From positions 1-49,345 of the forward strand of contig WGLR01000016.1 in the NCBI GenBank assembly GCA_016125475.1: DNA of 49,345 nt, read 5' to 3'. The position numbers and the translations under genes are program-made. Below are positions 19,668 to 28,800 of this stretch, one piece after another. The first letter of the stretch is position 1. Each line of letters begins with the position of its first letter. A model generated the notes under the pieces. That model had not been told where the DNA came from. It did no database searches and worked only from the letters and a program-made list of their open reading frames with translations. The stretch comes from Betaproteobacteria bacterium. GTDB taxonomy: Bacteria > Pseudomonadota > Gammaproteobacteria > Burkholderiales > Ga0077523.

Positions 19668-21011
19668 ATGACCCCGTTCGAGCTCAGATCCAGCCTTGGT
19701 GCCGCGAGCATCTTCGGCCTGCGCATGTTCGGGATGTTCGTCATCCTCCCCATCTTCGCCCTGTACGCCGACCATCTTCCCGGCGGCGACGACCACACTC
19801 TGGTCGGAATCGCGCTGGGTGCCTACGGTCTCACGCAGGCCATTCTCCAGATTCCTTTCGGCTGGCTTTCGGACAGGTGGGGCCGCAAGCGGACGATATA
19901 CATGGGGCTCGCGATCTTCGCGGTCGGGAGTTTCGTGGCCGCGGAAGCAGTCACCATCCATGGCGTCATTCTGGGCAGGGTGATCCAGGGGGCCGGCGCG
20001 ATCTCGGCCGCGGTCATCGCGCTCACCGCCGACCTCACGCGCGACGAGGTGCGCACGAAGGCGATGGCGATCATCGGCATCACCATCGGCGTCACCTTCG
20101 GCGCCTCCATGGTGGCAGGTCCGGTTCTCAGTCACTGGATAGGCGTGCCGGGCATCTTCGCACTGACCGGCGTGCTTGCCCTCGCCGCGACCGGAATGGT
20201 GCGCTTCGCGATTCCCGATCCACCCGGCACCGTGCCCGCGGCGAACGCCGAGCGTCCAAGGTTCTCCCAGGTCCTGCGTGACCGGCATCTCCTGCGGCTG
20301 AACGCGGGCATCTTCTTCCTGCACGCCACCCTCATGGCGATCTTCGTGGTCGTGCCGTTCCTGCTGCGTGACGCAGGCATGCCGGCGGGGCAGCAATGGA
20401 AGATCTACCTTCCCGTGATGGTCCTCGCCTTTCTCCTCATGGTGCCGCTCGTTGTCTACTCCGAGAAACGGCAGAAGCAGAAGGGGGCATTCGTTGCGTC
20501 GGTGCTCGTGCTGGGGTGTGCGCTGCTGCTGCTCGCGGTGTTCGGCTCGAGCCTGATCGGGCTGGGTCTGGGGCTGCTCGTGTTCTTCCAGGCGTTCAAT
20601 TTCCTCGAGGCGAGCCTGCCGTCACTGATTTCCCGGACCGCACCGGCGGAAGCCAAGGGCACCGCGGTCGGTGTGTACTCGAGTGTCCAGTTCCTCGGGA
20701 CGTTTGCAGGCGCGACGGGGGGAGGGTGGCTCTCCCAGCACTTCGGCAGCGTCGCGGTGTTCGCGTTCTGCGGCGTGCTGGTGATGATCTGGTTCGTCGT
20801 GGCCCTCGGCATGTCCGTGCCGGTCACGCGCACCTATCCGGTGCCGCCGATGGACGAGGGCCGTGCGCGCGGCCTCCTGGAGCGACTGCGGTCGCTGCCC
20901 GGCGTGCGCGAAGTCCGGCTGTCGGCGGCAGGCGAATCGGCACAGCTCAAGGTGGACACTGCCGTTTTCGATGAGGACAATGCAATGAGACTCATAAGCA
21001 AGGAGGCCTGA
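19668..21011 (+). CDS. MFS transporter, YajR-like
   Basis: This is a twelve-helix inner-membrane exporter of the major facilitator superfamily, 447 residues from the ATG at 19668. [12 protein letters not shown] between helices 2 and 3 is the MFS signature (about residues 62-73). The soluble C-terminal stretch with [20 protein letters not shown] resembles the small YAM domain of E. coli YajR. The substrate is unknown. An in-frame GTG at 19638 would add ten residues, but homologues begin MTPxE near the later ATG. It is one base from ssb and supplies its ribosome-binding site, so the two are coupled. Confidence 0.85.
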   Translation: MTPFELRSSLGAASIFGLRMFGMFVILPIFALYADHLPGGDDHTLVGIALGAYGLTQAILQIPFGWLSDRWGRKRTIYMGLAIFAVGSFVAAEAVTIHGVILGRVIQGAGAISAAVIALTADLTRDEVRTKAMAIIGITIGVTFGASMVAGPVLSHWIGVPGIFALTGVLALAATGMVRFAIPDPPGTVPAANAERPRFSQVLRDRHLLRLNAGIFFLHATLMAIFVVVPFLLRDAGMPAGQQWKIYLPVMVLAFLLMVPLVVYSEKRQKQKGAFVASVLVLGCALLLLAVFGSSLIGLGLGLLVFFQAFNFLEASLPSLISRTAPAEAKGTAVGVYSSVQFLGTFAGATGGGWLSQHFGSVAVFAFCGVLVMIWFVVALGMSVPVTRTYPVPPMDEGRARGLLERLRSLPGVREVRLSAAGESAQLKVDTAVFDEDNAMRLISKEA

Positions 21012-21012
21012 C

Positions 21013-21492
21013 ATGGCGTCGGTCAACAAGGTGATCCTGGTCGGCAATCTCGGGCGTGATCCCGAGGTGCGCTACACGCCCGACAACAACGCGGTGGCCA
21101 ATGTCAGCATCGCGACCACGGACGTCTGGCGCGACAAGAGCGGTGAGAAGCAGGAGCGCACCGAGTGGCACCGCGTGGCCTTCTTCGGCAAGCTCGCGGA
21201 GATCGCGGGCGAGTACCTGAAGAAGGGCAGCCAGGTCTACGTCGAGGGGCGACTGCAGACGCGCAAGTGGCAGGACAAGGAAGGTCAGGAACGTTACACG
21301 ACCGAGATCGTGGCGGACCGCATGCAGATGCTCGGGTCCCGCGGCGGGATGGGTGGCGGTTCGGACACTGCGGACATGGACAGCGGCGGTTCGTCCTACC
21401 GGTCCTCCCAGGGTGGTGGCGGTCGCAGCGGTTCTTCCCCGTCGAAGTCGGGTTCGTCCTTCGACGATCTCGAGGACGACATTCCGTTCTAG
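21013..21492 (+). CDS. ssb: Single-stranded DNA-binding protein
   Basis: SSB coats single-stranded DNA in replication and repair and recruits partners by its tail. The 159-residue protein has the OB fold (1-110) with [20 protein letters not shown] and [20 protein letters not shown], a glycine- and serine-rich linker, and the acidic tip DDLEDDIPF that binds partner proteins. AAGGAGG at 21000-21006, inside the MFS gene end, is a strong ribosome-binding site. It lies next to uvrA and the MFS gene as in many proteobacteria. Confidence 0.97.
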   Translation: MASVNKVILVGNLGRDPEVRYTPDNNAVANVSIATTDVWRDKSGEKQERTEWHRVAFFGKLAEIAGEYLKKGSQVYVEGRLQTRKWQDKEGQERYTTEIVADRMQMLGSRGGMGGGSDTADMDSGGSSYRSSQGGGGRSGSSPSKSGSSFDDLEDDIPF

Positions 21493-21509
21493 GCAGGTTC
21501 TGCGTGACA

Positions 21510-21544
21510 CGGATACCCGGGCGCCTGCGCCGCGAGGGTATCCG
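21510..21544 (+). terminator. Hairpin after ssb without T-run
   Basis: CGGATACCC (21510-21518) pairs with GGGTATCCG (21536-21544); the loop itself can form a short GC stem. There is no T-tract, so it may be a pause or an mRNA end-protecting structure rather than an intrinsic terminator. It separates ssb from the reductase gene at 21581. Confidence 0.45.
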
Positions 21545-21580
21545 GGCACTTCGCGCAGCAGTCAGTAGCGAGGAATCCCG

Positions 21581-22594
21581 ATGAAAGCATTCGAACTGCG
21601 CGCGGTGCAGGGGCTGGACAGCCTCACCCGCGTGGACCGTGACGCTCCGGAAGCCGGGCCGGGACAGGTTCTGGTCCGCACGAAGGCCTGGTCCCTCAAC
21701 TATCGCGACACGCTCGTCGCGCGCGGCGCGTACGGCGGCCCTCCGCGCGAAGGGCTGATCCCCCTGTCCGACGGGGTCGGGGAGGTCGTTGCGACAGGGC
21801 CGGGTGTCACGCGTGTCGAGGTGGGGGACCGCGTCGCGGGCTGCTTCATGCAGGACTGGCTCGCGGGCGAGATCACGGCTGCCGCTGCGCAGTCCGCGCT
21901 GGGCGGGGCGATCGACGGCATGCTGGCCGAGTACGTCGTGCTCTCCGCGGACGGGGTCGTCCGCGTGCCGGACCACCTGACGGACGAGGAAGCCGCCTGC
22001 CTGCCCTGCGCAGGCGTGACCGCGTGGAACGCCCTGGTGCGCGAGGCTCGCGTGAAGGCCGGCGACACGGTCCTGCTCCTGGGTACGGGCGGCGTCTCGC
22101 TCATCGGCCTGCAGCTCGCGAAGCTGCACGGCGCGCGGTGCATCGTGACCTCGAGCAGCGATGCCAAGCTCGAGGTGGCCCGGCAGCTCGGCGCGGACGC
22201 GACGATCAATTACCGCTCTGTGCCCGACTGGGAAAAGGCCGTCGTCGAGATGACTGGCGGGCGCGGGGTCGACATCGTCCTCGAAGTTGGGGGTGTGGGT
22301 ACGTTCGACCGATCACTTGCGTCGCTCCGCCCCGGCGGTCACATGTGCCTGATCGGCGTACTGACCGGCACACAGGGCGCCGTGAGTACGGCCGCGATCC
22401 TGCGTCGACACATCCGGATACACGGTATCTACGTGGGCTCGCGGGAGATGTTCGAGGACATGAACCGCGCGATCGCCCTGAACGGCATGCGCCCGCACAT
22501 CGGACGCAGTTTCGGTTTCGAGGACGCACGTGGCGCCTATGACTATCTCCTCAGTGCCGCACACGCCGGCAAGGTGACCATCACGATGGCCTGA
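21581..22594 (+). CDS. Zinc-less medium-chain dehydrogenase/reductase
   Basis: The 337-residue protein is of the quinone-oxidoreductase-like branch of the medium-chain dehydrogenases. The GroES-like part has WSLNYRDTLVARGAYGG, and the nucleotide-binding part has GTGGVSLIGLQLAKL (about 168-182). The cysteine and histidine residues of the catalytic and structural zinc sites are absent, so it probably reduces an enone or quinone with NAD(P)H. The substrate is unknown. A paralogue lies at 47939. It ends nine bases from the converging LysR gene. Confidence 0.85.
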   Translation: MKAFELRAVQGLDSLTRVDRDAPEAGPGQVLVRTKAWSLNYRDTLVARGAYGGPPREGLIPLSDGVGEVVATGPGVTRVEVGDRVAGCFMQDWLAGEITAAAAQSALGGAIDGMLAEYVVLSADGVVRVPDHLTDEEAACLPCAGVTAWNALVREARVKAGDTVLLLGTGGVSLIGLQLAKLHGARCIVTSSSDAKLEVARQLGADATINYRSVPDWEKAVVEMTGGRGVDIVLEVGGVGTFDRSLASLRPGGHMCLIGVLTGTQGAVSTAAILRRHIRIHGIYVGSREMFEDMNRAIALNGMRPHIGRSFGFEDARGAYDYLLSAAHAGKVTITMA

Positions 22595-22603
22595 CCGCGG
22601 GCC

Positions 22604-23527
22604 TCAGAGTCCGGGGATGCCTTCGTCCCAGTAGGGTGTCCTGCCGAACACCTCGACGCAGGTGTCGATGAATGCGCGCAGCTTCGGCGGGGGCGGACGT
22701 CCCGGCAGATACATGGCCGAGAGCGCACTCTCCTCGAACGGCCGGTATTCCGGGAGCAGCGGAACGAGCGCACCCGCGCGGAGGTCGGGGCCGGAGATGA
22801 ATGTCGGCAGGACGGCCAGTCCGAGTCCCGCGACGACCGCATCACGAACGGTCAGGCTCGAGTTCACGCGGAAGTTTCCGCGCGCCTGTGCCGTGACGAT
22901 CTCCTCGCCCTTGCGGAAACGCCAGGCTCCGGCCTGCTGCAGGTCGGGATACACGATGCAGTTGTGATGCCCGATGTCTGCGATCGAACGCGGGGCGCCG
23001 TGCTCGTGCAGGTAAGCGGGAGACGCACACAACACCCAGCGGATCGGCACGAGCCGCCGGAGCACGACATTCTCCGAAGTGCCGGGCGTGAGCACGAACG
23101 CACAGTCGAGTCCGTCCTCGGTGAGGTCCACCGCCACACGGTCCGTCAGGATCAGATCGACCTGGACTTCCGGGAATCGTCGCAGGAATGCCGCCACGAC
23201 GGGCCCCATGTGGAGCATCCCGAACGTGCCCGGCCCGCGAATCCTCAGGCGGCCGCGCGGCTTTTCCTCGAGCTGCGCCACCGCGAGGTCGACCTCGTCC
23301 GCCTCGTGGGCAATGCGTGCGCAATGCTCGTACACCCGTGCGCCCACTTCCGTGACCGAGAACCTGCGTGTGGTACGGTTCAGCAGCCGCGTGCCGAGGG
23401 AGCGCTCCAGCCGGGCGACATGCTTGCTGACGACGGATGGGGACATTCCAAGCTGCCGGCCTGCCGCCGAAAAGCTCTGGGACTCGACGACCCGTGCGAA
23501 GACGACGAGTCCCGCGAGGTTCTCCAT
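22604..23527 (-). CDS. LysR-family transcriptional regulator
   Basis: The 307-residue protein has the N-terminal winged helix-turn-helix with QSFSAAGRQLGMSPSVVSKH and LERSLGTRLLNRTTRRFS, then a two-lobed effector domain with RLRIRGPGTFG and the C-terminal RPPPPKLRAFIDTCVE. The ATG at 23527 (MENLAGL) is preferred over a TTG 15 bases upstream. It is divergent from the indolepyruvate oxidoreductase gene, which suggests control of that gene, though it also resembles widespread CrgA-like regulators of unknown target. Confidence 0.9.
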   Translation of the reverse strand: MENLAGLVVFARVVESQSFSAAGRQLGMSPSVVSKHVARLERSLGTRLLNRTTRRFSVTEVGARVYEHCARIAHEADEVDLAVAQLEEKPRGRLRIRGPGTFGMLHMGPVVAAFLRRFPEVQVDLILTDRVAVDLTEDGLDCAFVLTPGTSENVVLRRLVPIRWVLCASPAYLHEHGAPRSIADIGHHNCIVYPDLQQAGAWRFRKGEEIVTAQARGNFRVNSSLTVRDAVVAGLGLAVLPTFISGPDLRAGALVPLLPEYRPFEESALSAMYLPGRPPPPKLRAFIDTCVEVFGRTPYWDEGIPGL

Positions 23528-23769
23528 GGTGTGCTTTTCCAACTGGGAAAGAATCCTTTTCCGATCGTGCGGTCCGTCCGGCGGGGGGCGGGCCTAATAT
23601 ATCGGTTTTTCGGAAACCGCCGCCTTTGGCAGAATCGGGGCAGTGTTCCCTCCGGGGGCCCTGCTTCGGATACGCCAGGGTGTTCCGCGCCGGCCCGTCC
23701 GACGGGCGGGGAGCGCGTTTCCTTTCGTCGTCGAATGCATCCCGCGGGATGCGAGCCGAGGCCCAACAC
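23528..23769. promoter_or_regulatory. Divergent LysR / oxidoreductase promoter region
   Basis: The 242-base spacer has an AT-rich patch (CCTAATATATCGGTTTTTCG near 23593-23612) in an otherwise GC-rich stretch, the likely core of the two promoters and a LysR site. TATATT on the - strand could be the -10 of the regulator. GAGG at 23758-23761 is the ribosome-binding site of the + strand gene. Confidence 0.4.
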
Positions 23770-26700
23770 ATGCCATTGCTGAACGTCACTCTCGCTGACA
23801 AGTACCTGCTCGACAAGGGGCGCATCTTCATCACCGGCACTCAGGCCCTTGTCCGGCTGCCGCTCATGCAGCAGCGGCGCGACGCGGCCGAGGGCGTGAA
23901 CACGGCCTGCTACATCTCGGGCTACCGGGGATCGCCGCTGGGCGGCTACGACCAGCAGCTCACGGCCGCGTCAAAATTCCTGAAGGCCCAGAACGTGCAC
24001 TTCCAGCCGGGCGTGAACGAGGACCTCGCCGCCACGGCGTGCTGGGGGACGCAGCAGGCCCACCTGAACGGCGATTCGAAATTCGACGGTGTCTTCGCGA
24101 TCTGGTACGGGAAGGGCCCGGGCGTGGACCGGACGGGTGACGCCTTCCGCCACGGCAACCTGGCGGGATCGGCGCCGAAGGGCGGCGTGCTCTGCCTCAT
24201 GGGGGACGACCACACCTGTGAATCGTCCACCACCGCACACCAGAGCGAGTTCGCGATGGTCGACGCGATGATCCCGGTCCTCAACCCCGCGGGCGTGCAG
24301 GAACTGCTGGACTACGGCATCTACGGCTGGGCCCTGTCGCGCTACTCCGGCTGCTGGGTCGGCCTCAAGTCGATGAAGGACACCATCGACGCCACGGCCA
24401 CGGTCGACGTCGATCCGGACCGTGTGCGCATCCGCCTGCCCGACGATTTCCGCCTGCCGGACGACGGCGTCCACATCCGCTTTCCGGATCACCCGCTCGA
24501 ACAGGAGGCCAGGCTCCACACCGTCAAGGTCGAGGCCGTGAAGGCGTTCTCGCGCGCGAATGCCCTCAACCGCGTCGTCCTCGATTCGCCGTCGGCCAGG
24601 CTCGGGATCGCCACGTGCGGGAAGTCCTACATGGATGTCCGCCAGGCCATGCAGTATCTGGGCATCGACGAGCGCGAGGCGCAGCGGCTCGGGCTGCGCG
24701 TCTACAAGGTCGGCATGACGTGGCCCATGGAGCACGAGAGCATTCACGGCTTCGCGCAGGGGCTCGACAAGATCCTGGTGGTCGAGGAGAAACGCGCGCT
24801 CGTCGAGCCGCAGATCAAGGAAGCCCTGTATGGCCGGGCCGATGCGCCCGTCGTCGTCGGCAAGCGTGACGAGAGCGGGGCACCGCTGTTCCGGAGCAAT
24901 GCCGCGCTCGATCCCAACGAGATCGCGATCGCGATCGCGCGCCGCATCCTCGAATACGTCGACGACGAGCAGCTTCGCGAGCGGCTCGCCGAACAGGAGC
25001 GGCTCGAGGTCCGGGAAAGCGAGAAGCCGGCGATGGACCGCACCCCGTACTTCTGCTCGGGGTGTCCGCACAACACGGGCACGCGGGTGCCGGAAGGCAG
25101 CCGCGCCATGGCCGGCATCGGCTGTCACTTCATGGCCCAGTGGATGGACCGCAACACCGCCGGCTATACGCAAATGGGGGGCGAGGGCGCGAGCTGGATG
25201 GGCATGGCGCCCTTCGTGAAGACATCCCACATCTTCCAGAACATCGGCGACGGAACCTATTTCCATTCGGGATCGCTCGCCGTTCGTGCCGCCGTCGCGA
25301 GCGGCGCGAACATGACCTACAAGATCCTCTACAACGACGCCGTCGCGATGACCGGCGGTCAGCACGTCGATGGTCAGCTGTCCGTGCCGCAGATCACCCA
25401 CCAGATGGCCTCGGAGGGTGCGAAGCGCATCGCGGTCGTCACGGACCAGCCCGAGAAGTACGGGCCCAATCCGGGATTCGCCCAGGGCGTCACCGTCCAT
25501 CACCGGGACGACTACGACGCCGTGCAGCGCGACCTGCGAACGGTTCCGGGCGTGTCGGTCATCGTGTACGACCAGACCTGCGCGGCCGAGAAACGTCGCC
25601 GTCGCAAGCGGGGGCAGTTCCCCGACCCGGCCAAACGCGCGTTCATCAACGACCTGGTCTGTGAAGGGTGCGGGGATTGCGGTGTCAAGTCGAACTGCGT
25701 GTCGGTGACGCCGCTCGACACCGAATTCGGTCGCAAGCGTGCGATCGACCAGTCGGCCTGCAACAAGGACTACTCGTGCGTGAAGGGCTTCTGCCCGAGT
25801 TTCGTGACCGTGCACGGGGGCGGGGTGCGGAAGGCCGCGAGCAAACCCGCGGGCGTGAACGCGGACACGCCCTTTCCTGTCCTTCCGGAGCCGGAACTGC
25901 CGGCCCTCGACTCGCCGTACGGCATCCTCGTGACGGGCGTCGGTGGCACCGGGGTCGTGACGATCGGGGCGATCATCGGCATGGCTGCCCACCTGGAAGG
26001 CAAGGGCTTCGCCGGCCTCGACATGGCGGGACTCGCGCAGAAGGGAGGCGCGGTGTGGAGTCACATGCAGATCGCGACCCATCCCGACCAGATCAGGACC
26101 GTGAGGCTCGGCGCCGGCGGTGCGCGTGCCGTGCTCGGGTGTGATCTGGTGGTGTCCGCCAGCCAGAAGACGATGGACACCGTGCGTCCCGGCACGCGCA
26201 TGGTGGTGAACACTCACCAGCAGATGACCGGCGAGTTCACGCGCAAGCCCGACTTCCGTTTTCCGCGCGCATCGCTCGAACGGACGATCGCGCACGGCGT
26301 CGGGGAGGATAACGCCGAGTTCGTGCCGGCCAGCCGTCTCGCGACCGCCCTGCTCGGGGATTCCATCGCGACCAACATGTTCATGCTCGGCTTCGCGTAC
26401 CAGCGCGGGCTCATTCCCGTCGGTGCGGATGCCATCGAGAAGGCGATCGAACTGAACGGCGCGGCGGTGAAGATGAACCAGACCGCATTTCTGTGGGGGC
26501 GGCGCGCCGCGGCGGATCAGACCACCGTGGAACGGCTGGTGGCACCGAAGGCTGCGGCGCCCGCGACCGCGGTGACCGAAACGCTGGACGACGTCATCGC
26601 CCGCAGGGTGGCGTTCCTGACGGACTATCAGGACGCCGCCTGGGCCCGGCGCTACCGGGAGCTCGTGGACACCGTACGTCGCGCGGAACAGCAGAAGACG

Positions 26701-27240
26701 GCTGGCCAGACGGATCTCACCGAAGCCGTGGCGCGTTACTTCTTCAAGCTCATGGCCTACAAGGACGAGTACGAGGTCGCCCGGCTCCACACGAGTGACG
26801 AGTTCCGCCGCAAGCTGGAGGCCCAGTTCGAGGGGCAGTACTCCCTCCGATTCCATCTGGCGCCCCCGCTGTTCGCGAAACGGGATCCGGTCACGAAGGA
26901 ACTCCAGAAGGCCGAATACGGACCCTGGATGATGGGCGCATTCCGCGTCCTCGCGAGGCTTCGTTTCCTGCGGGGTACCGCATTCGACATCTTCGGGCGC
27001 ACGGCCGAGCGTCGACGCGAGCGAGCCCTCATCGCCGAGTACGAAACCACGATCGCGGAGCTTCTCGGCCGGCTGGATCCGGAGAACCATCCGCTCGCCG
27101 TCCGGATCGCATCCATCCCGGAGGAAATCCGGGGCTTCGGACACGTGAAGGAGCGCCACCTCGACGCCGCGAAACGCAGGGAGGCGGAACTCCTGCAGGC
27201 GTTCCGCAGCGGCGCCCGGCCGCAGCGCGAGGCAGCCTGA
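23770..27240 (+). CDS. Indolepyruvate ferredoxin oxidoreductase, fused alpha and gamma parts
   Basis: This 1156-residue cytoplasmic enzyme converts aryl-pyruvates (from aromatic amino acids) or related 2-oxoacids to acyl-CoA, passing electrons to ferredoxin. The first two thirds carry the pyrimidine-binding and thiamine-diphosphate domains, with YFCSGCPHNTGTR (about 427-439) and MGGEGASWMGMAPF. An iron-sulfur part follows with EGCGDCGVKSNC (about 633-644) and CNKDYSCVKGFC (about 664-675). The gamma domain begins near 720 with VTGVGGTGVVTIGAI. GAGG eight bases before the ATG at 23770 fixes the start; an ATG at 23749 is less well placed. No separate ferredoxin gene lies next to it. Confidence 0.93.
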   Translation: MPLLNVTLADKYLLDKGRIFITGTQALVRLPLMQQRRDAAEGVNTACYISGYRGSPLGGYDQQLTAASKFLKAQNVHFQPGVNEDLAATACWGTQQAHLNGDSKFDGVFAIWYGKGPGVDRTGDAFRHGNLAGSAPKGGVLCLMGDDHTCESSTTAHQSEFAMVDAMIPVLNPAGVQELLDYGIYGWALSRYSGCWVGLKSMKDTIDATATVDVDPDRVRIRLPDDFRLPDDGVHIRFPDHPLEQEARLHTVKVEAVKAFSRANALNRVVLDSPSARLGIATCGKSYMDVRQAMQYLGIDEREAQRLGLRVYKVGMTWPMEHESIHGFAQGLDKILVVEEKRALVEPQIKEALYGRADAPVVVGKRDESGAPLFRSNAALDPNEIAIAIARRILEYVDDEQLRERLAEQERLEVRESEKPAMDRTPYFCSGCPHNTGTRVPEGSRAMAGIGCHFMAQWMDRNTAGYTQMGGEGASWMGMAPFVKTSHIFQNIGDGTYFHSGSLAVRAAVASGANMTYKILYNDAVAMTGGQHVDGQLSVPQITHQMASEGAKRIAVVTDQPEKYGPNPGFAQGVTVHHRDDYDAVQRDLRTVPGVSVIVYDQTCAAEKRRRRKRGQFPDPAKRAFINDLVCEGCGDCGVKSNCVSVTPLDTEFGRKRAIDQSACNKDYSCVKGFCPSFVTVHGGGVRKAASKPAGVNADTPFPVLPEPELPALDSPYGILVTGVGGTGVVTIGAIIGMAAHLEGKGFAGLDMAGLAQKGGAVWSHMQIATHPDQIRTVRLGAGGARAVLGCDLVVSASQKTMDTVRPGTRMVVNTHQQMTGEFTRKPDFRFPRASLERTIAHGVGEDNAEFVPASRLATALLGDSIATNMFMLGFAYQRGLIPVGADAIEKAIELNGAAVKMNQTAFLWGRRAAADQTTVERLVAPKAAAPATAVTETLDDVIARRVAFLTDYQDAAWARRYRELVDTVRRAEQQKTAGQTDLTEAVARYFFKLMAYKDEYEVARLHTSDEFRRKLEAQFEGQYSLRFHLAPPLFAKRDPVTKELQKAEYGPWMMGAFRVLARLRFLRGTAFDIFGRTAERRRERALIAEYETTIAELLGRLDPENHPLAVRIASIPEEIRGFGHVKERHLDAAKRREAELLQAFRSGARPQREAA

Positions 27241-27439
27241 TGCCGTGAGGCCGGCCGGGGGCGGCGGGGAGACCGGTCGCTGCCCTCGTCGGGCCTCCGG
27301 CCCTCCCGTTCGCAGGGGGGTTCATGTCGGTACGTGATGGTGGCATGATACGCGCGCGCCCCGGCGGGGCGTCCCGACGAGGGCCGCCGGGCGGGCATGC
27401 TCGACACAGGGAGACTCCTGGAGGGAGACCAGGGCTTCC

Positions 27440-28516
27440 GTGGGCCGCACGACAATAATTAATTCAATGCGTATCAGCATCATTGTGGAAAAGCGGTACA
27501 CGGACCCTCCAGAGAAATGTGCCGAATACCTGCGGCTGGCTCTTACGCACATGACCAAGCAGCTCGCAGGCGTACATCCCATTTCCTACGCAGTCTGGTA
27601 CGACTACGTTTCCGGGGCGAACGCCTCCCTCAACTCCGAGATCGACGACCTGCTGAAGGACGGCGGCAAGCTCGACGAGGAGACCACGCAGCGCCTCTAC
27701 GAGAAGTACGTCGCCGAACTCGACGCCGAATCGATGAGCCGCCTCGGCGACAACCTCAAGCGCGTGATGACAGAGGTATCCAGCTCGACCTCCCATGTCG
27801 GCAGCGCGGCAGGCGTGTACGGCGAGAAGCTCGAGGTGATCGGGACCCGGCTCGATCGCGAGGAATTGCCGCTCCCGGAGTTCAAGGGCATCGTCAAGGA
27901 TGCTTTCATGGACACGGTCCAGATGCGATCGACCGTCGCTTCCGTGCAGACCCGTCTGTCGGCCAGCCAGACAGAGATCGAGGAACTGCGCAAGGAACTC
28001 GCGCGTGTCCGGGAGGAAAGCCTCGTCGATACGCTGACGGGGCTGCTGAACAGGCGCGCCTTCGACCTCAGGATCGCGGAACTGGTCGACGGTGCGCAGG
28101 GGAACGGCGAGAGCTTCTGCCTGATCGTCGTCGACATCGATCATTTCAAGCGCATCAACGACAGCTACGGACACCTGTTCGGCGATCGCGTGATCCGCGC
28201 CGTCGGCTCTGCCCTGCGGGCCGGCGTGAAAGGCAAGGATTTCGTCGGGCGCTACGGGGGCGAGGAGTTCGCGATCCTGCTGCCGGCCACGGCGCCCGAA
28301 GGTGCGTGGGCCGTGGCCGAAGGTGTCCGTCGTCTCGTCGCCGGGAGCCGGATCCGCCGTCTCAACAACGACGAAGTGGTCGGCAACATCACCGTGTCGG
28401 CGGGCGTGGCGTGTCACAGGGCCACCGAATCCGTGCAGGCCGTCTTCGAGCGAGCCGACGAAGCCCTGTACCGTGCCAAGCACAACGGGCGGAACCGGGT
28501 GGAGATGGCGGGCTAG
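27440..28516 (+). CDS. Diguanylate cyclase (GGDEF domain)
   Basis: The 358-residue cytoplasmic protein has a helical N-terminal domain with YTDPPEKCAEYLRLAL and HPISYAVWYDYVSG, seen in a family of proteobacterial diguanylate cyclases, a coiled coil (about 165-195), and a GGDEF domain with DTLTGLLNRRAF, DHFKRINDSYGH and the active GGEEF (273-277). The inhibitory RxxD site is KGKD (264-267), so product inhibition may be weakened. The GTG at 27440 has AGGG five bases upstream; an ATG at 27467 fits the family but lacks a ribosome-binding site, so the start is uncertain. Confidence 0.9.
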   Translation: MGRTTIINSMRISIIVEKRYTDPPEKCAEYLRLALTHMTKQLAGVHPISYAVWYDYVSGANASLNSEIDDLLKDGGKLDEETTQRLYEKYVAELDAESMSRLGDNLKRVMTEVSSSTSHVGSAAGVYGEKLEVIGTRLDREELPLPEFKGIVKDAFMDTVQMRSTVASVQTRLSASQTEIEELRKELARVREESLVDTLTGLLNRRAFDLRIAELVDGAQGNGESFCLIVVDIDHFKRINDSYGHLFGDRVIRAVGSALRAGVKGKDFVGRYGGEEFAILLPATAPEGAWAVAEGVRRLVAGSRIRRLNNDEVVGNITVSAGVACHRATESVQAVFERADEALYRAKHNGRNRVEMAG

Positions 28517-28641
28517 CCGCCACGCGTCCCGGGCCATCGGGCCATCCCGGGGCACGCGACGGGTCTCGCGAGCGCGCCCCGACCGCCCGCCGGGCAGGTG
28601 CGATCCGCGCGCGGCCGGGCGCCATCCTGCGGACGCGCTTT

Positions 28642-28670
28642 TTGTAACTGTCACCATACAGCACTAAACT
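28642..28670 (+). promoter_or_regulatory. Promoter with an operator-like dyad
   Basis: TTGTAA (28642-28647) and TAAACT (28665-28670) are separated by exactly 17 bases, a sigma-70-like pair in an AT-richer patch. The spacer contains CTGTCACCATACAG (28648-28661), an inverted CTGT/ACAG dyad with six bases between, placed where a repressor could act. It lies 131 bases before the REC-LuxR-cNMP gene. The six-base gap does not fit the LexA box, which has eight. Confidence 0.5.
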
Positions 28671-28800
28671 CCGTACGAGACAGGGCCGGCGATTCGCCGT
28701 GTGCACGGTTCCGGTGCGCGCGGCACGAGCCGGCAGGTCCGGGCACGTCCTGTCGCCACCATAACGATTCTCCGGCCCGGGGAAGAGGGAAGACATTCGC

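Noticed and set aside
16685-20281. A very long + strand open frame (1198 residues) opposite uvrA
   Set aside because: It lies antisense to a certain uvrA gene in GC-rich DNA, where the opposite strand often stays open; it has no recognisable domain and runs into the MFS gene in a wrong frame.
23971-27159. A 1062-residue - strand open frame opposite the indolepyruvate oxidoreductase
   Set aside because: Shadow frame rich in Arg, His and Val with no known motif; the + strand protein is full length and recognised throughout.
28648-28661. LexA box before the REC-LuxR-cNMP gene
   Set aside because: The dyad has six bases between CTGT and ACAG, not eight, so it is kept only as an unassigned operator candidate.
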